A stretch of DNA of 64,000 nucleotides, taken from NCBI GenBank assembly GCA_020740775.1, contig JAHEWK010000001.1, positions 124,001 through 188,000 of the forward strand, written 5' to 3'. Source of the DNA: Ilyonectria destructans (taxonomy: Eukaryota > Ascomycota > Sordariomycetes > Hypocreales > Nectriaceae). Each line of letters begins with the position of its first letter. Position 1 is the stretch's first letter. A model generated the notes under the pieces. It did not search any database. It worked only from the letters and a program-made list of their open reading frames with translations, and had not been told where the DNA came from. Below, piece after piece: positions 34,722-47,786 of this stretch. The position numbers and the translations under genes were made by a program.

Positions 34722-35833
34722 CTTGGGCAGCGGTGAAAAAACGGGGAAGTTGGAGTCAGATTCAATGATGAATGGGGGGTATGTGATGAGAAAGGGAACA
34801 CCCTTTTAAAAGACGAAACGATATACTCCTTTAAACCTGCCCCGAAGTATGGACCGGGAAAAGATGCGCGGTCTGCTGCTGGAGCCGTGAGGTGTTACAT
34901 GACTGCGTGACTTTTGCTGGCGTGAGTGGACATCGAGAACACGTGCCACACCACAGGGCGATGCTCTCCTTTTGCGCTCTGGTATTTGCCCGCAATTGAC
35001 GCACATGGGCGTTGGATCTGGGCATCAAGGGGTGGGACACTAGAAACACCCCATTTCACATGGCGGACATTTTACTGTTACCAGTGCCCTGGGAGATGCG
35101 ACGTAGAAATTGGCCATATGGCCGGTGGAGTGAACGGTGCCGTGGTAGAAGCTCCCACTCGGATAATTAGGAGCATTCGGGCCCGGACAATTCACACCTC
35201 GGTCAAATGCCCCTGAGCAGCAATTGAGGGGAGAGCCGCCTATGTAGAGCGCCCCTGACCTAGCACAAACCGGTTCCGGCCTACCGGGTTTGGCCAGGCA
35301 AGTCTGGGGTGTCACGGTACTAATGCTTAGCTTAATTCTCTCACGATCGGTACTCACGAGGGCCCCACAGACAGTACCTCCCACCCCGTATCTCTCGGAT
35401 AGAGCACAGCGTACCGTCGCCAATGCTTGGTGGTACCCGGCAATTGCGGACTATAGCTGATTGGCGATCTTTAGTATTCTGCCACTCGACCTCGTAAAGT
35501 GCCTTGTGCTGATCCATTCGCGGTTGTTAAAGGGGTGGAGCTGAGAGGGAACGAGGTGCGAGCCACCCGGAACGAGCGTTGAACGAGCAATGGTCCCAAA
35601 GAATAAGCAATCCCGAGCGAGTGAAGATGTTTTACACAAGGGTTTATTAAAAATCATGGGCGCATTACTTAATACGACATCACTGGACATGCAGGGCCTG
35701 TGTCGATTAATCCGAATGTTTGCCCGAACGCCATCAGACATCTATACAAGGTATCTCATGGCCGCTGTTACGATACTCAGACACAGACAACACAACTATC
35801 GCTCACATTTTTCGAGACAGCCACCAAAAGCAT
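34722..35833. promoter_or_regulatory. Divergent promoter region between GH3 and GH10 genes
   Basis: 1.1 kb between two outward-facing genes. No other gene is seen. A TTTTAAAAG element about 80 bp upstream of the GH3 start could act as a TATA region. Shared control of both genes is plausible. Confidence 0.45.
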
Positions 35834-36871
35834 ATGCTCTTCGAAACCATGTCTTCCTTTGGCATCAAATCTCTCTTCGTTGGCCTCTTGGTCACCACCA
35901 ATGCAATCCAAGGTGCTGTCTGCAACGCCACTACGCCACTGAGGGTAGAAGCCGCTAAAAAGGACATCCTCATCGGCTCCGGGGCGATCAACCCATCCTA
36001 CCTCGACGACCCTCAGTTCGCGGCCACCCTAGCCCGGCAGTTCAACAGCCTGTCGCCCGAGAATGAGATGAAATGGAACTTCATCAACCCAACCATTGGA
36101 AACTACAACTGGCCGACCCTCGACCGCCTTGTCGACTTTGCTGAAGCGAACGACATGGTGATCAAAGGTCACGGCCTGATCTCAAGCTGCTGCAATCCGG
36201 ATTACGTCATGGAAATCACCGATCCGGATGCCCTCCGCGCGGCCATGACGGAGCACTTTGAAGCCCTCATGCACCGCTATCGTGGAAAGATAGACCGCTG
36301 GGACGTCGTCACTGAAGGCATGATGACAGAGGGCGGCGGTCTCAACCCGGAAGTACTCTTTTACAAGGTGCTCGGACCTGGCTACATGGCCGAAGCCTTC
36401 CGGATCGCCCACGCCGCCGACCCGAACGCCAAGCTCTTCATCAACGAGAACCTCGTCGAGACGATCCCCAGCAAGCGCCAGGAGCTCTACAACATCGTCT
36501 CCGGCCTCGTGGCGGACGGCGTGCCCATTCACGGCGTCGCGCTGCAGATGCACCTCACCGAGGTTGGTCCCGAGCCGGGCGTGATTCGGGAGATTTTCGA
36601 CTCGTACGTGAGCCTCGGGCTTGAAGTTACGGTTGCCGAGATGGACGTCCACTCGCTCAACACCACCCTCGTGACGGAGATTTACGGGTCGGTCGTGGAG
36701 GAAATCCTGGACGTGGGCATTACCGATCTCAGCTTCTGGGGCTTCACGGATAAGCACGCCTTCACGTGGGTCCCGGGCGCGAAGCCGTTGATGTTCGACG
36801 AGGAGTACAAGCCCAAGGGTGCTTTCTTCGCCACGCAAGCCGCTCTGGCGGACTTTGTCAACAAGTCGTGA
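35834..36871 (+). CDS. Secreted GH10-like glycosidase with altered active site
   Basis: Single exon, about 340 residues. Start ATG 35834 or, better for a signal peptide, 35849 (MSSFGIKSLFVGLLVTTNA then IQGAVC). The GH10 barrel is clear: SLSPENEMKWNFINP, RYRGKIDRWDVVTE with the acid/base Glu, LFINENL, VALQMHLTEV, EVTVAEMDV with the nucleophile Glu, and DLSFWGFTDKHAFTW. Key differences from xylanases are that the usual GH-T-L-V-W-H-S-Q segment reads GHGLISSCCNP, losing Trp and Gln, and that the Asn before the acid/base Glu is Thr. Both glutamates remain, so it is probably active but on another substrate. Some fungal tomatinases are GH10; whether this is one is inference, and its length is that of a xylanase. 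It is the only cluster hydrolase with a signal peptide. Confidence 0.85.
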   Translation: MLFETMSSFGIKSLFVGLLVTTNAIQGAVCNATTPLRVEAAKKDILIGSGAINPSYLDDPQFAATLARQFNSLSPENEMKWNFINPTIGNYNWPTLDRLVDFAEANDMVIKGHGLISSCCNPDYVMEITDPDALRAAMTEHFEALMHRYRGKIDRWDVVTEGMMTEGGGLNPEVLFYKVLGPGYMAEAFRIAHAADPNAKLFINENLVETIPSKRQELYNIVSGLVADGVPIHGVALQMHLTEVGPEPGVIREIFDSYVSLGLEVTVAEMDVHSLNTTLVTEIYGSVVEEILDVGITDLSFWGFTDKHAFTWVPGAKPLMFDEEYKPKGAFFATQAALADFVNKS

Positions 36872-37595
36872 ATGCCAGGAGTAATGATAATTAGAGCATG
36901 GCGAGGGAAATGTGGAAGACGAGTCGGCTGGTAGCTCAGGGGTTATTGAGGTCGGGCAGCGCGAAGCAGGTGCCACGGGGATTAGTGCGTGTGACTTGGC
37001 ATCATGAAAACAAGCTAGTTGAAGCCTGGAGCTCTGGAGAGCGTGAAAACAATCAAGGATAATTCATCTCTCAATCAAAGATCCGATTCCAGTCCCAAGA
37101 ATGCCGTAGCAGCCGAATGCCAACCTTTATAGAGCAAATTTTAGGTGCCTTCGTTTCAATGAACAAACGCAAAAGAAGGACAAGAGCTGCTGAGATCATA
37201 TCGAGGCCAGGGAGATCCCATATGTAGAGTCGCCGCCGTCTCCTATGGTTCTGATCGGATGGGGGACGCCCGTCTGAATTCATAATGTGCCTCCGCGTTT
37301 CCATAAGCTCAGAGCATACTGTGATCAACAGCAGAAAAGGAGGGAGAATTCCATACTACTAGTGGCTTTATCGAGTCGAGGTTACTGGGGTGCAACAGTA
37401 ATTACCAGGAGGCATCGCCTACTGAATCGTCGTTAAAGTTAGGAAAGAACTAGAAGCACACGCAGGTCGAGTTCTGACGGTAAACAAGCTTTTGTTCAAG
37501 TTGTATTTTATCTAGATAGCGGTGGTTGATCTTCTATGTCACCACGGAGTTCCAGTACCAATTTGAAAGAGCCCGTCTCTTCGATTCTCATTTTC
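36872..37595. other. Convergent 3' intergenic region
   Basis: Lies between the 3' ends of the GH10 and GH1 genes. Nothing was found apart from AT-richer 3' flanks. Confidence 0.45.
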
Positions 37596-39847
<2,252 letters not shown>

Positions 39848-41803
39848 ATGACCCAGCAGTCCGGTGTGCAGGTTCCAAGGCAAGCTTGCGAGCTATGTCG
39901 CCGCCGCAAAATCAAGGTTCGCAACATACCTACAGCCCAGTAGATATTGGAAGAGAAGAGAGGCAGGAGCAAGGGCGACATGTTTTGCTGACGAGAGTGA
40001 GTCTGTAAGTGTGACAGCTTGCCGGTATGTAGCAACTGCCTCACGTCTCAGGCGCCGTGCATATACACGCTTCCGAGGAAACGAGGCCCTAAGCCGCGCA
40101 GATTGCGGGAACATGACGGAAGAGAGTCTCATCGCTCTATGTCGCCGGCCTCCAGCTCATCTCTAGGAGCTGAGAGTCCGGCACCGGTCCCTGACGTATC
40201 TGAAGATCCTCAGACCTACTTGTTCCCGCCATCTGCCAGCACCAGCCCACCTCACAGCGGCGTGATCGCTGTGACGTCGAATTTGTTGTTCGAAACGCCA
40301 ACAAGTCAAACTGAAAGCGCTGTGACAATACATCTCAGGCTTCTGTCCGGATTGCTCGAGGCCGTTCCGTCGGTTTCAGGAGCAGATATCGCGAACAGCT
40401 GCATCCGCTTGTACGCCCGATACGTTTTCGGAGCATTCCCGTTGTGCCACGAGGCTACACTTCGGGCCACCGTCAGTCGATTCTTCATCCCGCTTCTGGA
40501 TGCAGGAGATCACGCTGAGAACCGAAGGCCCATCACGCTATGCTTTGCCGCCGACAGCGAGCGGGAGAGAATCGGCGCTCTCCGGAGGCTGACGCTTCTT
40601 ACGGCACTTTGCGCTGCCGTGGCATACGTCGTGCCTGAGACTCTCATGGCGGACAAGCAAGTCGTGGCCCCCCTCTTCCTCCGAGCTTCGCGAGAAACAT
40701 TCAAGATCTTCGAAGACTATGATCTCGAATACCCAGACTCATGCTCCCTCGGCATCAGGCACTTCTTTTCATCGGCCATTCAGAGCGCCACTGGGTTGTA
40801 TGGAGCGGCATTTCATATGCTTAACCAGGCAGGCCTCATTGCCATGAAAATGCGTCTTTACGACGAAAGCTCACTCGAAGGACTTGATCCTATTGAGGAG
40901 AAGCTTCTTCGAAACACATTCTGGCAGCTGTACGTCTGCGACCAGACAGCCTTGATAATGAAGGGCCGCCCAGTGACGATCCACGAGTCTCTGTTCGAGA
41001 CCGAGTTTACGATCAAGATACAATCTAGGTGCTCTGTTCCGTTATTGATCCATAACGAGCGCTCCCAGGGCGCCAGATTGGAAGATTGCCTGGCAGAGGG
41101 ATTCCACGTCATCTGTCGGCTATGGACCATGGCCGCTCATGTCATCCACAGCATGGAGTTGCTGTCGAAAAAGTGGACCCTGGACGTATTTCTCGACGCC
41201 GAAGATCGCCGCGAGGCCGTTGCGCGGCTTTCGCGTGCGTACTTTGAGGTGATCACACTCACGAGCGATCCTTCCGACTCTGCTGGGCTGCCCGAGGAGT
41301 CATCACCAAGCCCTGGTCGGGAGGCAGATCAGCACTTGTTCGATATGCTACAACGCCAGCGGACCAGCTACCTCATCACTCTTCACAGCATCAAGGTTCA
41401 CGTGCTGCATTCTGCAGTTCAGTGTGGAATGTCGGACGTGCTGGGCTTGAGCTTGGAACCTCTCAGCCTCGTTATGAAGCAGATTGAAGTGGCCCAAGAG
41501 TTTTTGTACGTTCTCGAAAGCGTCCCATTTATACATCTCCAGACAGAGGGAGAGCATTGTGTAAGTGCAAACTTCCCCGTGCGCGTGCCTCACCCGAGGT
41601 TGTTCCAATGGCTTATAGAGACTCTATTATATCAGTCTGAGAAAATGAGAAAAGTCGGTAGCTTACTCCTTGAGGTAGCCGAGGGAGCTGCGGTGGATGT
41701 GGTCAAGACGCGGGCGAATCATTGTACCATGCGCCTGGTGAATTTGCTGGCTCGCCTGGACTCGAAAGCATCCGACATATTGGGGCAGCATATGAACTTT
41801 TGA
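39848..41803 (+). CDS. Zn2Cys6 transcription factor, likely cluster regulator
   Basis: Two exons, 39848-39916 and 40010-41803, giving 620 residues. The intron lies inside the zinc cluster: exon 1 ends CELCRRRKIK and exon 2 starts CDSLPVCSNC, giving the six cysteines CX2CX6CX5CX2CX6C with QAPC-IY. A basic linker (PRKRGPKPRR) follows. The middle region has LRNTFWQLYVCDQTALIMKG, which matches the 'rr.fW.lyv.dr..s...grP' motif of the fungal-specific activation domain as in maltose and sugar regulators. The donor GTTCGC is unusual but keeps the zinc cluster exact. It sits between GH1 and GH43 genes, so it probably controls this cluster; that is inference from position. Confidence 0.88.
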
Positions 41804-41830
41804 TCGGCAATAGAAGAAAAAAATGGTTTA

Positions 41831-43458
41831 TCAGAAACTCTCTATCTCTAGGCCTGAATAATTCACCTTGGCCTTTTTGTTACCGATGGCAAAGACCCCG
41901 ATGATGGGGCCGACAAAGTCGTGTCCGGTCATATCTAGAGAATCCATGTGCGCGAACCTCTCTGTCTTCTGTACACCATGTACATCTAGGCGGAACCAGA
42001 AGACGAACTGTAGCTCGGTGTAGTCAACCCCGAAAGTGATGTTCATGCCTTCACGCAGGTTGTCCAGTCTCCGAGCCTCCGTCCGTTCGATGGACTTGGC
42101 CTCGTTGACCGTCTCTAGAACAACCTCCTTGGAGTCGACGTCGACAAAGACGCGAACAAAGCGGTGCTCATCCTTGTAGTAGCACAGTCCGGTCTTGAGC
42201 CTTGAGCCACCGACAGCGGTCGAGGCTGTGACTTCTAATGTTGCGGACGCAGAGCCGTCGAGAAGCCTCTGGCGTTTTCCCACGAACGTCACCGGCTCAT
42301 CGTACACGGAGATATCCGCCTTGCTAGGTACCAAGGCGATGCGTCCGCCCTCGTAGTCGTAATCCTTCTGGACATGGTCCCGGATATAGACGAGACCAAC
42401 ATCAGGACGTCCCGCCTTTCTCCTTTGAGGCCAATCTGAGCATGGGACCAGGTCAGTAGCGAGTGGTACATCTAGCTGAACCGTGTCGATGACTGGAAAT
42501 TCGCCCTCCGGCCAGGTGGCTGTCGTTAGGACAGACTCGCGCCCCATGATGAAGTGACCGTCAACCTTCCTCACGCCCAGGCACACAAAGTACCACTGTC
42601 CGGACGGGTTTTGAAACAGTTCTCCGTGGCCAGTGTACTGAATATATCCGTTGGGATCCGACTTGCCCAGCACCGGGTTGGCTGGATTGGACTCGTAAGG
42701 GCCCCAGATGTTCCTCGAGCGGGCCATAATGGTGTGGTGGTCGGCAAAGCACCCGCCTTCGGCGATGAGAAGATAGTACCACCCATCCCTCTTGTACATG
42801 TGCGGTCCTTCAGGATACACTCTCGTGATTCCTTGCCAGAGAACCTTTGCCTCGGAGAGCTTTTTCCCGGTCTTGAGGTCGATCTCAAACTGGCGAATAT
42901 TTGTCTCGGGAGATTCATCGGCGGCGCCAACCAAGTAAACCCTGCCGTTGTCGTCCCAGAACAAGCTTGTGTCGATGGCATTGAAGTCGTAAAATACCAG
43001 GTCGCTCCACTCATCGGCCCAGATGTCAGTCGTTGACAGAATGAAGTTTTGCGCCTCATTCCTGTTGGGTGGCTGAGACGACGTATGTATGACGTTGGTG
43101 CAGACGATGTAAAACGTGCCTTCGTGGTAACGGATGGTGGGAGCGTAGAGGCCGCCTTGCGAACAAACAATGTCTTCGCCTTCGCCGACGATCTTCGTGT
43201 AGGATCGCTGGAGTTTGAGCTGTTCGGGTCGATTCAGTGCATTGCCTTGATTCGAACGCTGTCAGCTTAGGGAACAAGAGAGGAGCGTAGAGACGTACCG
43301 ATATGTTTCCACGTCTTCAAATCTTTCGATGCATACACCGGCAGGCCAGGGAAAATGTGAAAGGTAGAGTTGACGAGGAAGTAGGTGCCGTCAACATAGA
43401 CGAGAGAAGGGTCGGGGGCAAAGCCTGGAATGACTGGGTTGACTTGGAATCGCTCCAT
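41831..43458 (-). CDS. GH43 beta-xylosidase / alpha-L-arabinofuranosidase
   Basis: Two exons, 43458-43299 and 43245-41831, giving 524 residues. The N-terminus VNPVIPGFAPDPSLVYVDG holds the base Asp. The exon junction gives HIGNALNRPEQL, typical of xylosidase-type GH43. Next come CSQGGLYAPTIRYH and AIDTSLFWDDNGRVYL with the pKa-modulating Asp; the general acid is the Glu of YPEGPHMYKRDG. The last 200 residues form the GH43 C-terminal beta-sandwich. There is no signal peptide, so an intracellular enzyme that removes terminal xylose or arabinose is expected. The last residues end 28 bp from the stop of the convergent regulator gene. Confidence 0.92.
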
Positions 43459-44537
43459 GGTGACGAGAAGGTGGATGACCTGAAATGGAATGACGCGAAG
43501 TACGGTACACCAAGCTACGCGCAGCTAACTTGGGATCTCTTATACCGATATCTGCTCTTGGACGACGGTGAAACCCCGACAATCCCTGTCCCCCTTGCTC
43601 CACTGCTTGTTCGTTTACCTCTAGGTACCTAACGGCCCTTCGGTCAAATTCATCGGCATAACCAAAGCGATTCCGAGGGGAATTATCCCCCGTCTACTGT
43701 TCTGCGGTAACGGATCATGTCTTGTGGAGAATCGTGTGATCAGATGACTTCAGCTTTCTGCGAGCAACATGCAGAGACTACCTTTGACATCTCGGCTTTC
43801 TGGGATTAGGCAATGGAGCTACTCCCGAAGAAATGAATTTGGCCGAACGTTAGAAAGCTTTAGAGATGTCATGAAAGCATCGGGCGAGACACGAGACGAG
43901 GGGCGCTCCGGGGTGAGGAGAAATGTGCAAGGATAGCGGGCTAGATGTTGTTGGATGCTAGGTAATTCCCAGCTGGGGGGGCGAATTAGCCGAAGAGATT
44001 CCGAAGCAGTGAAAAATCAGGGACATTTCCTACGTTATTTTATTTGACCGAACCGGGCAAATAGGTGCCTGGAACTCACCTTACCTGACTTGTCATCCAC
44101 CACACGAGGGCTCGGCCTCGAACCTTGCCGAGCACAACGAGAGGAGCCCTCCCATTGGATCCCGCATTCTGTGATCCCGTATTCTGTGGTCACATTCTGC
44201 GGGGCTGCTAATGTCGAATGAGGTCGGTCTCCTGAGGAAATAGTCCCATCCCCAGACCATGTGGTTCATGCCCCATGGGGCTGGACTAGTCCGGAGTGCA
44301 TGAGTCGAGACTGGGGACCGATGTGCCTCGTCTCGGTCTGCGAAAATGAAGTCTTCTGCACACACATCAAAGCACAAGCTGGCTCGCAACAACTATATAT
44401 GGTCGATTGCCTCGACCCGTCAGTTCCTCGAGATCTTCATCGGTTTCCCAACGATCTCAACCTCGCCTTGCTCCTCGATACTGAATTCAATTGCTCAACG
44501 TTACAACCCTCGGCCTCCGGCTCGTACTCAGTTCGCC
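43459..44537. promoter_or_regulatory. Divergent promoter between GH43 and sugar transporter
   Basis: 1.08 kb with no gene. It contains one GGCTAA word on the minus strand near 43987, and CCCCAG/CTGGGG-like words that resemble CreA sites (near 43973 and 44252). These are short and may be chance. Confidence 0.4.
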
Positions 44538-46291
44538 ATGGCTTCTCAGGAAAATGGCGAGTTGCGACTCCTACAACTCTGCACAAAGGAGTCGTGGTGG
44601 CGTGTTCCTCACCTCATCAAGCTCAATTTGCTTCTTCTCGTTCCGTTCTTTTCGAGTTACATCGGTGGCTTCGATGGCAGCATGCTCAACGGAGTCCAGA
44701 CGGTCTCCCATTGGCAAGAGTGTAAGGCTCGATTGCTTGTGTGTTTTGCCCAGACTAGTACACTGACATGGACTCACAGACTTCGATTTCCCTTCCGGTT
44801 CCCTCCTCGGGCTGCTAGTCAACATGCAGACGATCGGTGGCGTTGTTTCTCTGCCTCTCGCTCCCTTTCTTGCCGATAAATTTGGCAGGCGGCTCCCGAT
44901 TCTGCTGGGTTCCCTTGTCATCATCACCGGCGCTGGCATTCAAGGCGGCGCTCAAAACTTTGGCATGTTTCTTGCTGGGCGCTTCTTCATTGGCTTGGGC
45001 GGAGGACTGGTTGCAACCGCTGCCGCTCCCCTGATCGGAGAGTTGGCGTATCCGACGCATAGGCCTATCATCACCGCCATCTACAACACCCAATGGGTAA
45101 GTCTCTCGATATCTAGAACTGGCTCGCTCCGTATTTCTACTCTGTACATGAGTTGCTCACATGTCAAAACAGTACGCCGGAGCCATTGTTGCCGCCTGGG
45201 CAACATATGGTACCTTCAGAATGCCCAACAGCTGGAGTTGGCGAATCCCCTCGCTTTTGCAAGCACTCGTCTCTGTATTCCAAGCAGCCTTGATCTATCT
45301 CGTCCCGGAGAGCCCGAGATGGCTCATCGCCAACGGACGAACGGAGGACGCAACGAAGATCCTTTGCAAGTACCACAGCGGCACTGAAGAGCCAACCGAG
45401 CTTGTGAGTATACAGGTCGCCGAGATCACCAGCGCCATCGAATTCGAGCGCTGCCAAGAGTCCGCGTCCTACTTCCAATTCTTCCGGACAAGTAAGTCCT
45501 AAACGTTCGCCAGCTTCAGAGATAAGACACGATACTAACATCCCCCGTCTTTTCCAGAGGGAAACCGTCACCGACTCTTCCTCGTTGCCATCCTCGGTTT
45601 CATCATCCAGTGGTGTGGCAATCAGCTCATTTCGGGATATCTTGCTCTCGTTCTACGAGACATTGGTATCAACGACCCCGAGACCCAGAACCTCATCAAT
45701 GGTGGCCTCCAGATCTACAACTTCTTTATTGCCATGGGCTCCGCAACTCTCGTTGACCGTCTTGGTCGGCGATTCTTGTTCCTGACGTCCACCATCGGCA
45801 TGCTGTGCGCGTTCATCGTCTGGACCGGCCTCGCGGCGCGGAACCAACAGCTGGAGGACGGCCAGAAAAGTCTCGGCATCGGCGTCGTCGCCATGATGTT
45901 CGTCTTTTACACCTTTTACAACCTCGCCATGAGCCCCCTCCCCATCGCGTACCTGCTGGAGATCCTGCCCTACTCGCTTCGCGCCAAGGGTCTGACCGTC
46001 TTCAACCTTGCGCAGTACTGCAGTGGGTTGTTCAACGGCTTTGTCAACCCTGTCGGGCTCGAGGACCTCCGTTGGAAGTACTACATTGTCTTCGTCTGCG
46101 CGCTTGTGCTGTGGCTGGCCATCATCTACTTCACTTTCCCAGAGACGCGTGGTATGAGTCTGGAGGAGGTTAGCATGGTCTTTGACGGCAGGCAGGCTCT
46201 CGAGACTACCTATGACATCAAGGCCGAGGGGCTTGTTCGTGAAGAACACGCAGAGAAGGCGGTTCCTGATGGGCAGACCAAGGAGCTCTGA
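44538..46291 (+). CDS. Sugar transporter, major facilitator superfamily (lactose/cellodextrin permease-like)
   Basis: Four exons: 44538-44721, 44780-45096, 45173-45491 and 45558-46291, giving 517 residues. All three introns have GT-AG ends. Sugar-porter signatures are in order: GGFDGSMLNGVQ in helix 1, DKFGRRLPILLG after helix 2, GRFFIGLGGG in helix 4, YLVPESPRWLIANGR before the central loop, DRLGRRFLF after helix 8, and FPETRGMSLEEV at the end. Twelve hydrophobic segments can be followed by eye. It is a plasma-membrane proton symporter for a sugar or oligosaccharide. It resembles fungal lactose/cellodextrin permeases more than hexose carriers, by my reading. It is placed between GH43 and GH35-like genes, so it is probably the importer of the cluster. 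Confidence 0.92.
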
Positions 46292-47786
46292 TACCGATCT
46301 GAAACTCAGACTCGGCAAGGCTTCGATGCTTCTTCTCTTGGTTTCTGAGCAGTCTTTGGGCGGGGCAGGAGGGAGCGGATGGGCTTGACAATGACATGTT
46401 CCGGTAGTTGAGGAAAGGTAGCTGTTGCGGGATGCCAATGTACTGCGACGCATTAGCAGTGAGCCCCTCGGCAGCCTTCCGTCTTTCAGATTACACTCTT
46501 AACCATTTTGCTCTAATTTCTCATCTTCGTACGCCTCAATTTGAAAGATCTTTTGATCAATGTTTGCAGAGAGTTGAGAGAACCAGCAAGTCGCAATACG
46601 TCTACTCGATCCGTAGTATCTCAATGCTCCCATCGCATCTTAGGCAAGACGGACGCAGGAACTGCAGTAGGGAAGCGGCGCTTTATCTCAACTGACCACG
46701 CCGTTGCAATCTGGCTTGCCAGTGTCTCAACATTGGAGACTAAAATGGTGATATTACGAAGACACAACAATCCGAGTTTACTTGAGGACAAGCCAGGGCG
46801 TGCCAGTTACCAGTCGTATTTAGTATATGGTGGTTAGACGGAACCAAGGATGCATCCATGGGCGCAGTGGTCTCGATCTTGAGGGCGATTGTCTCACGAT
46901 CCATCACCACCGGCGAATCTAGCGCGTGGAAGGTTCTGAAATCAGCGCTGATTTTCTTCTCCATTTACCAGGCATCATTGAGCTGCACAGTGATTTAGTA
47001 GTAAACGAGATATTGAGTGCGGGGACAAGTCAGGCACAGCGGTGAGCCATACATCGTTGCCAGATTCGACAGCATCGGCATCAGCCCTTCAATGCTACAC
47101 AGTCCGCCCAGGCGATTGAAACTCCTGTTAACGGCATGCTTGTGGACATGGGAAAGGCTGTGGCGCCGCCAGCACCGAGGATCGCTTCCCCGACCGAGTC
47201 ATCAAGTGACAGCTCGCTCCGAAAACTGACTCCGAAGAGAGTCAGCCCCGCCGCTTATTTGCCCGGAGACGCACGGGCTTTTCGCCGAGGTGGCAGCTGT
47301 CATTGCCCGGGCATCAATGCCGCCTCCGCTCGCTCGGTCAATTACTTCCTTTCCTCGCCTTACTTCGGCCCAACTTGAGGTCTGAACTAAAGGGCAATAT
47401 TGCCCCAGCTTAAGCCAACAGTGCCTACTTTTCCCCATTTGTTCTCCGCGCAGTCAAACGTCCGCCCAACTTATTCTTAGCAGTGGAGACCATGCCAGGG
47501 ATAGACAACGGGCAAATCGACTCAGTGCGTGAGGGGAAAGGGGGAATCCTTGGAAATTCTCATCAAACGATGAAACCACTCTACGTACAGCGGGGTTGAG
47601 CCATGACGGATCTTCTCCAACGGCGAGTCACCAGACGACCGAGAGCAACCTCATCAGCTTGATGTTGGCAAAGTCTTCTATAAGACTGTGAAGCTCCAGC
47701 GCCTTCTTGCTGTTCTCAAGTGCTACCATCACCCAGCGTCGTAACGCACTCATCATCTTCCGCCATCCGCTATACGTCTTCCAACA
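46292..47786. other. Long intergenic region before the GH35-like gene
   Basis: 1.5 kb without a convincing gene; the open frames here are short or antisense to neighbours. It probably contains the promoter of the downstream gene. Confidence 0.45.

Noticed and set aside
35720..35833. N-terminal extension of the GH10 protein by 38-43 residues
   Set aside because: The extension would bury the signal peptide; the ATG at 35834 or 35849 puts the hydrophobic segment at the N-terminus.
36182..36976. 264-codon minus-strand frame
   Set aside because: Antisense of the GH10 gene, which has clear family motifs; the antisense text is Val/Glu/His-rich without likeness to any family.
45653..46453. 266-codon minus-strand frame
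   Set aside because: Antisense to the last exon of the sugar transporter; high GC at third positions opens the shadow frame.
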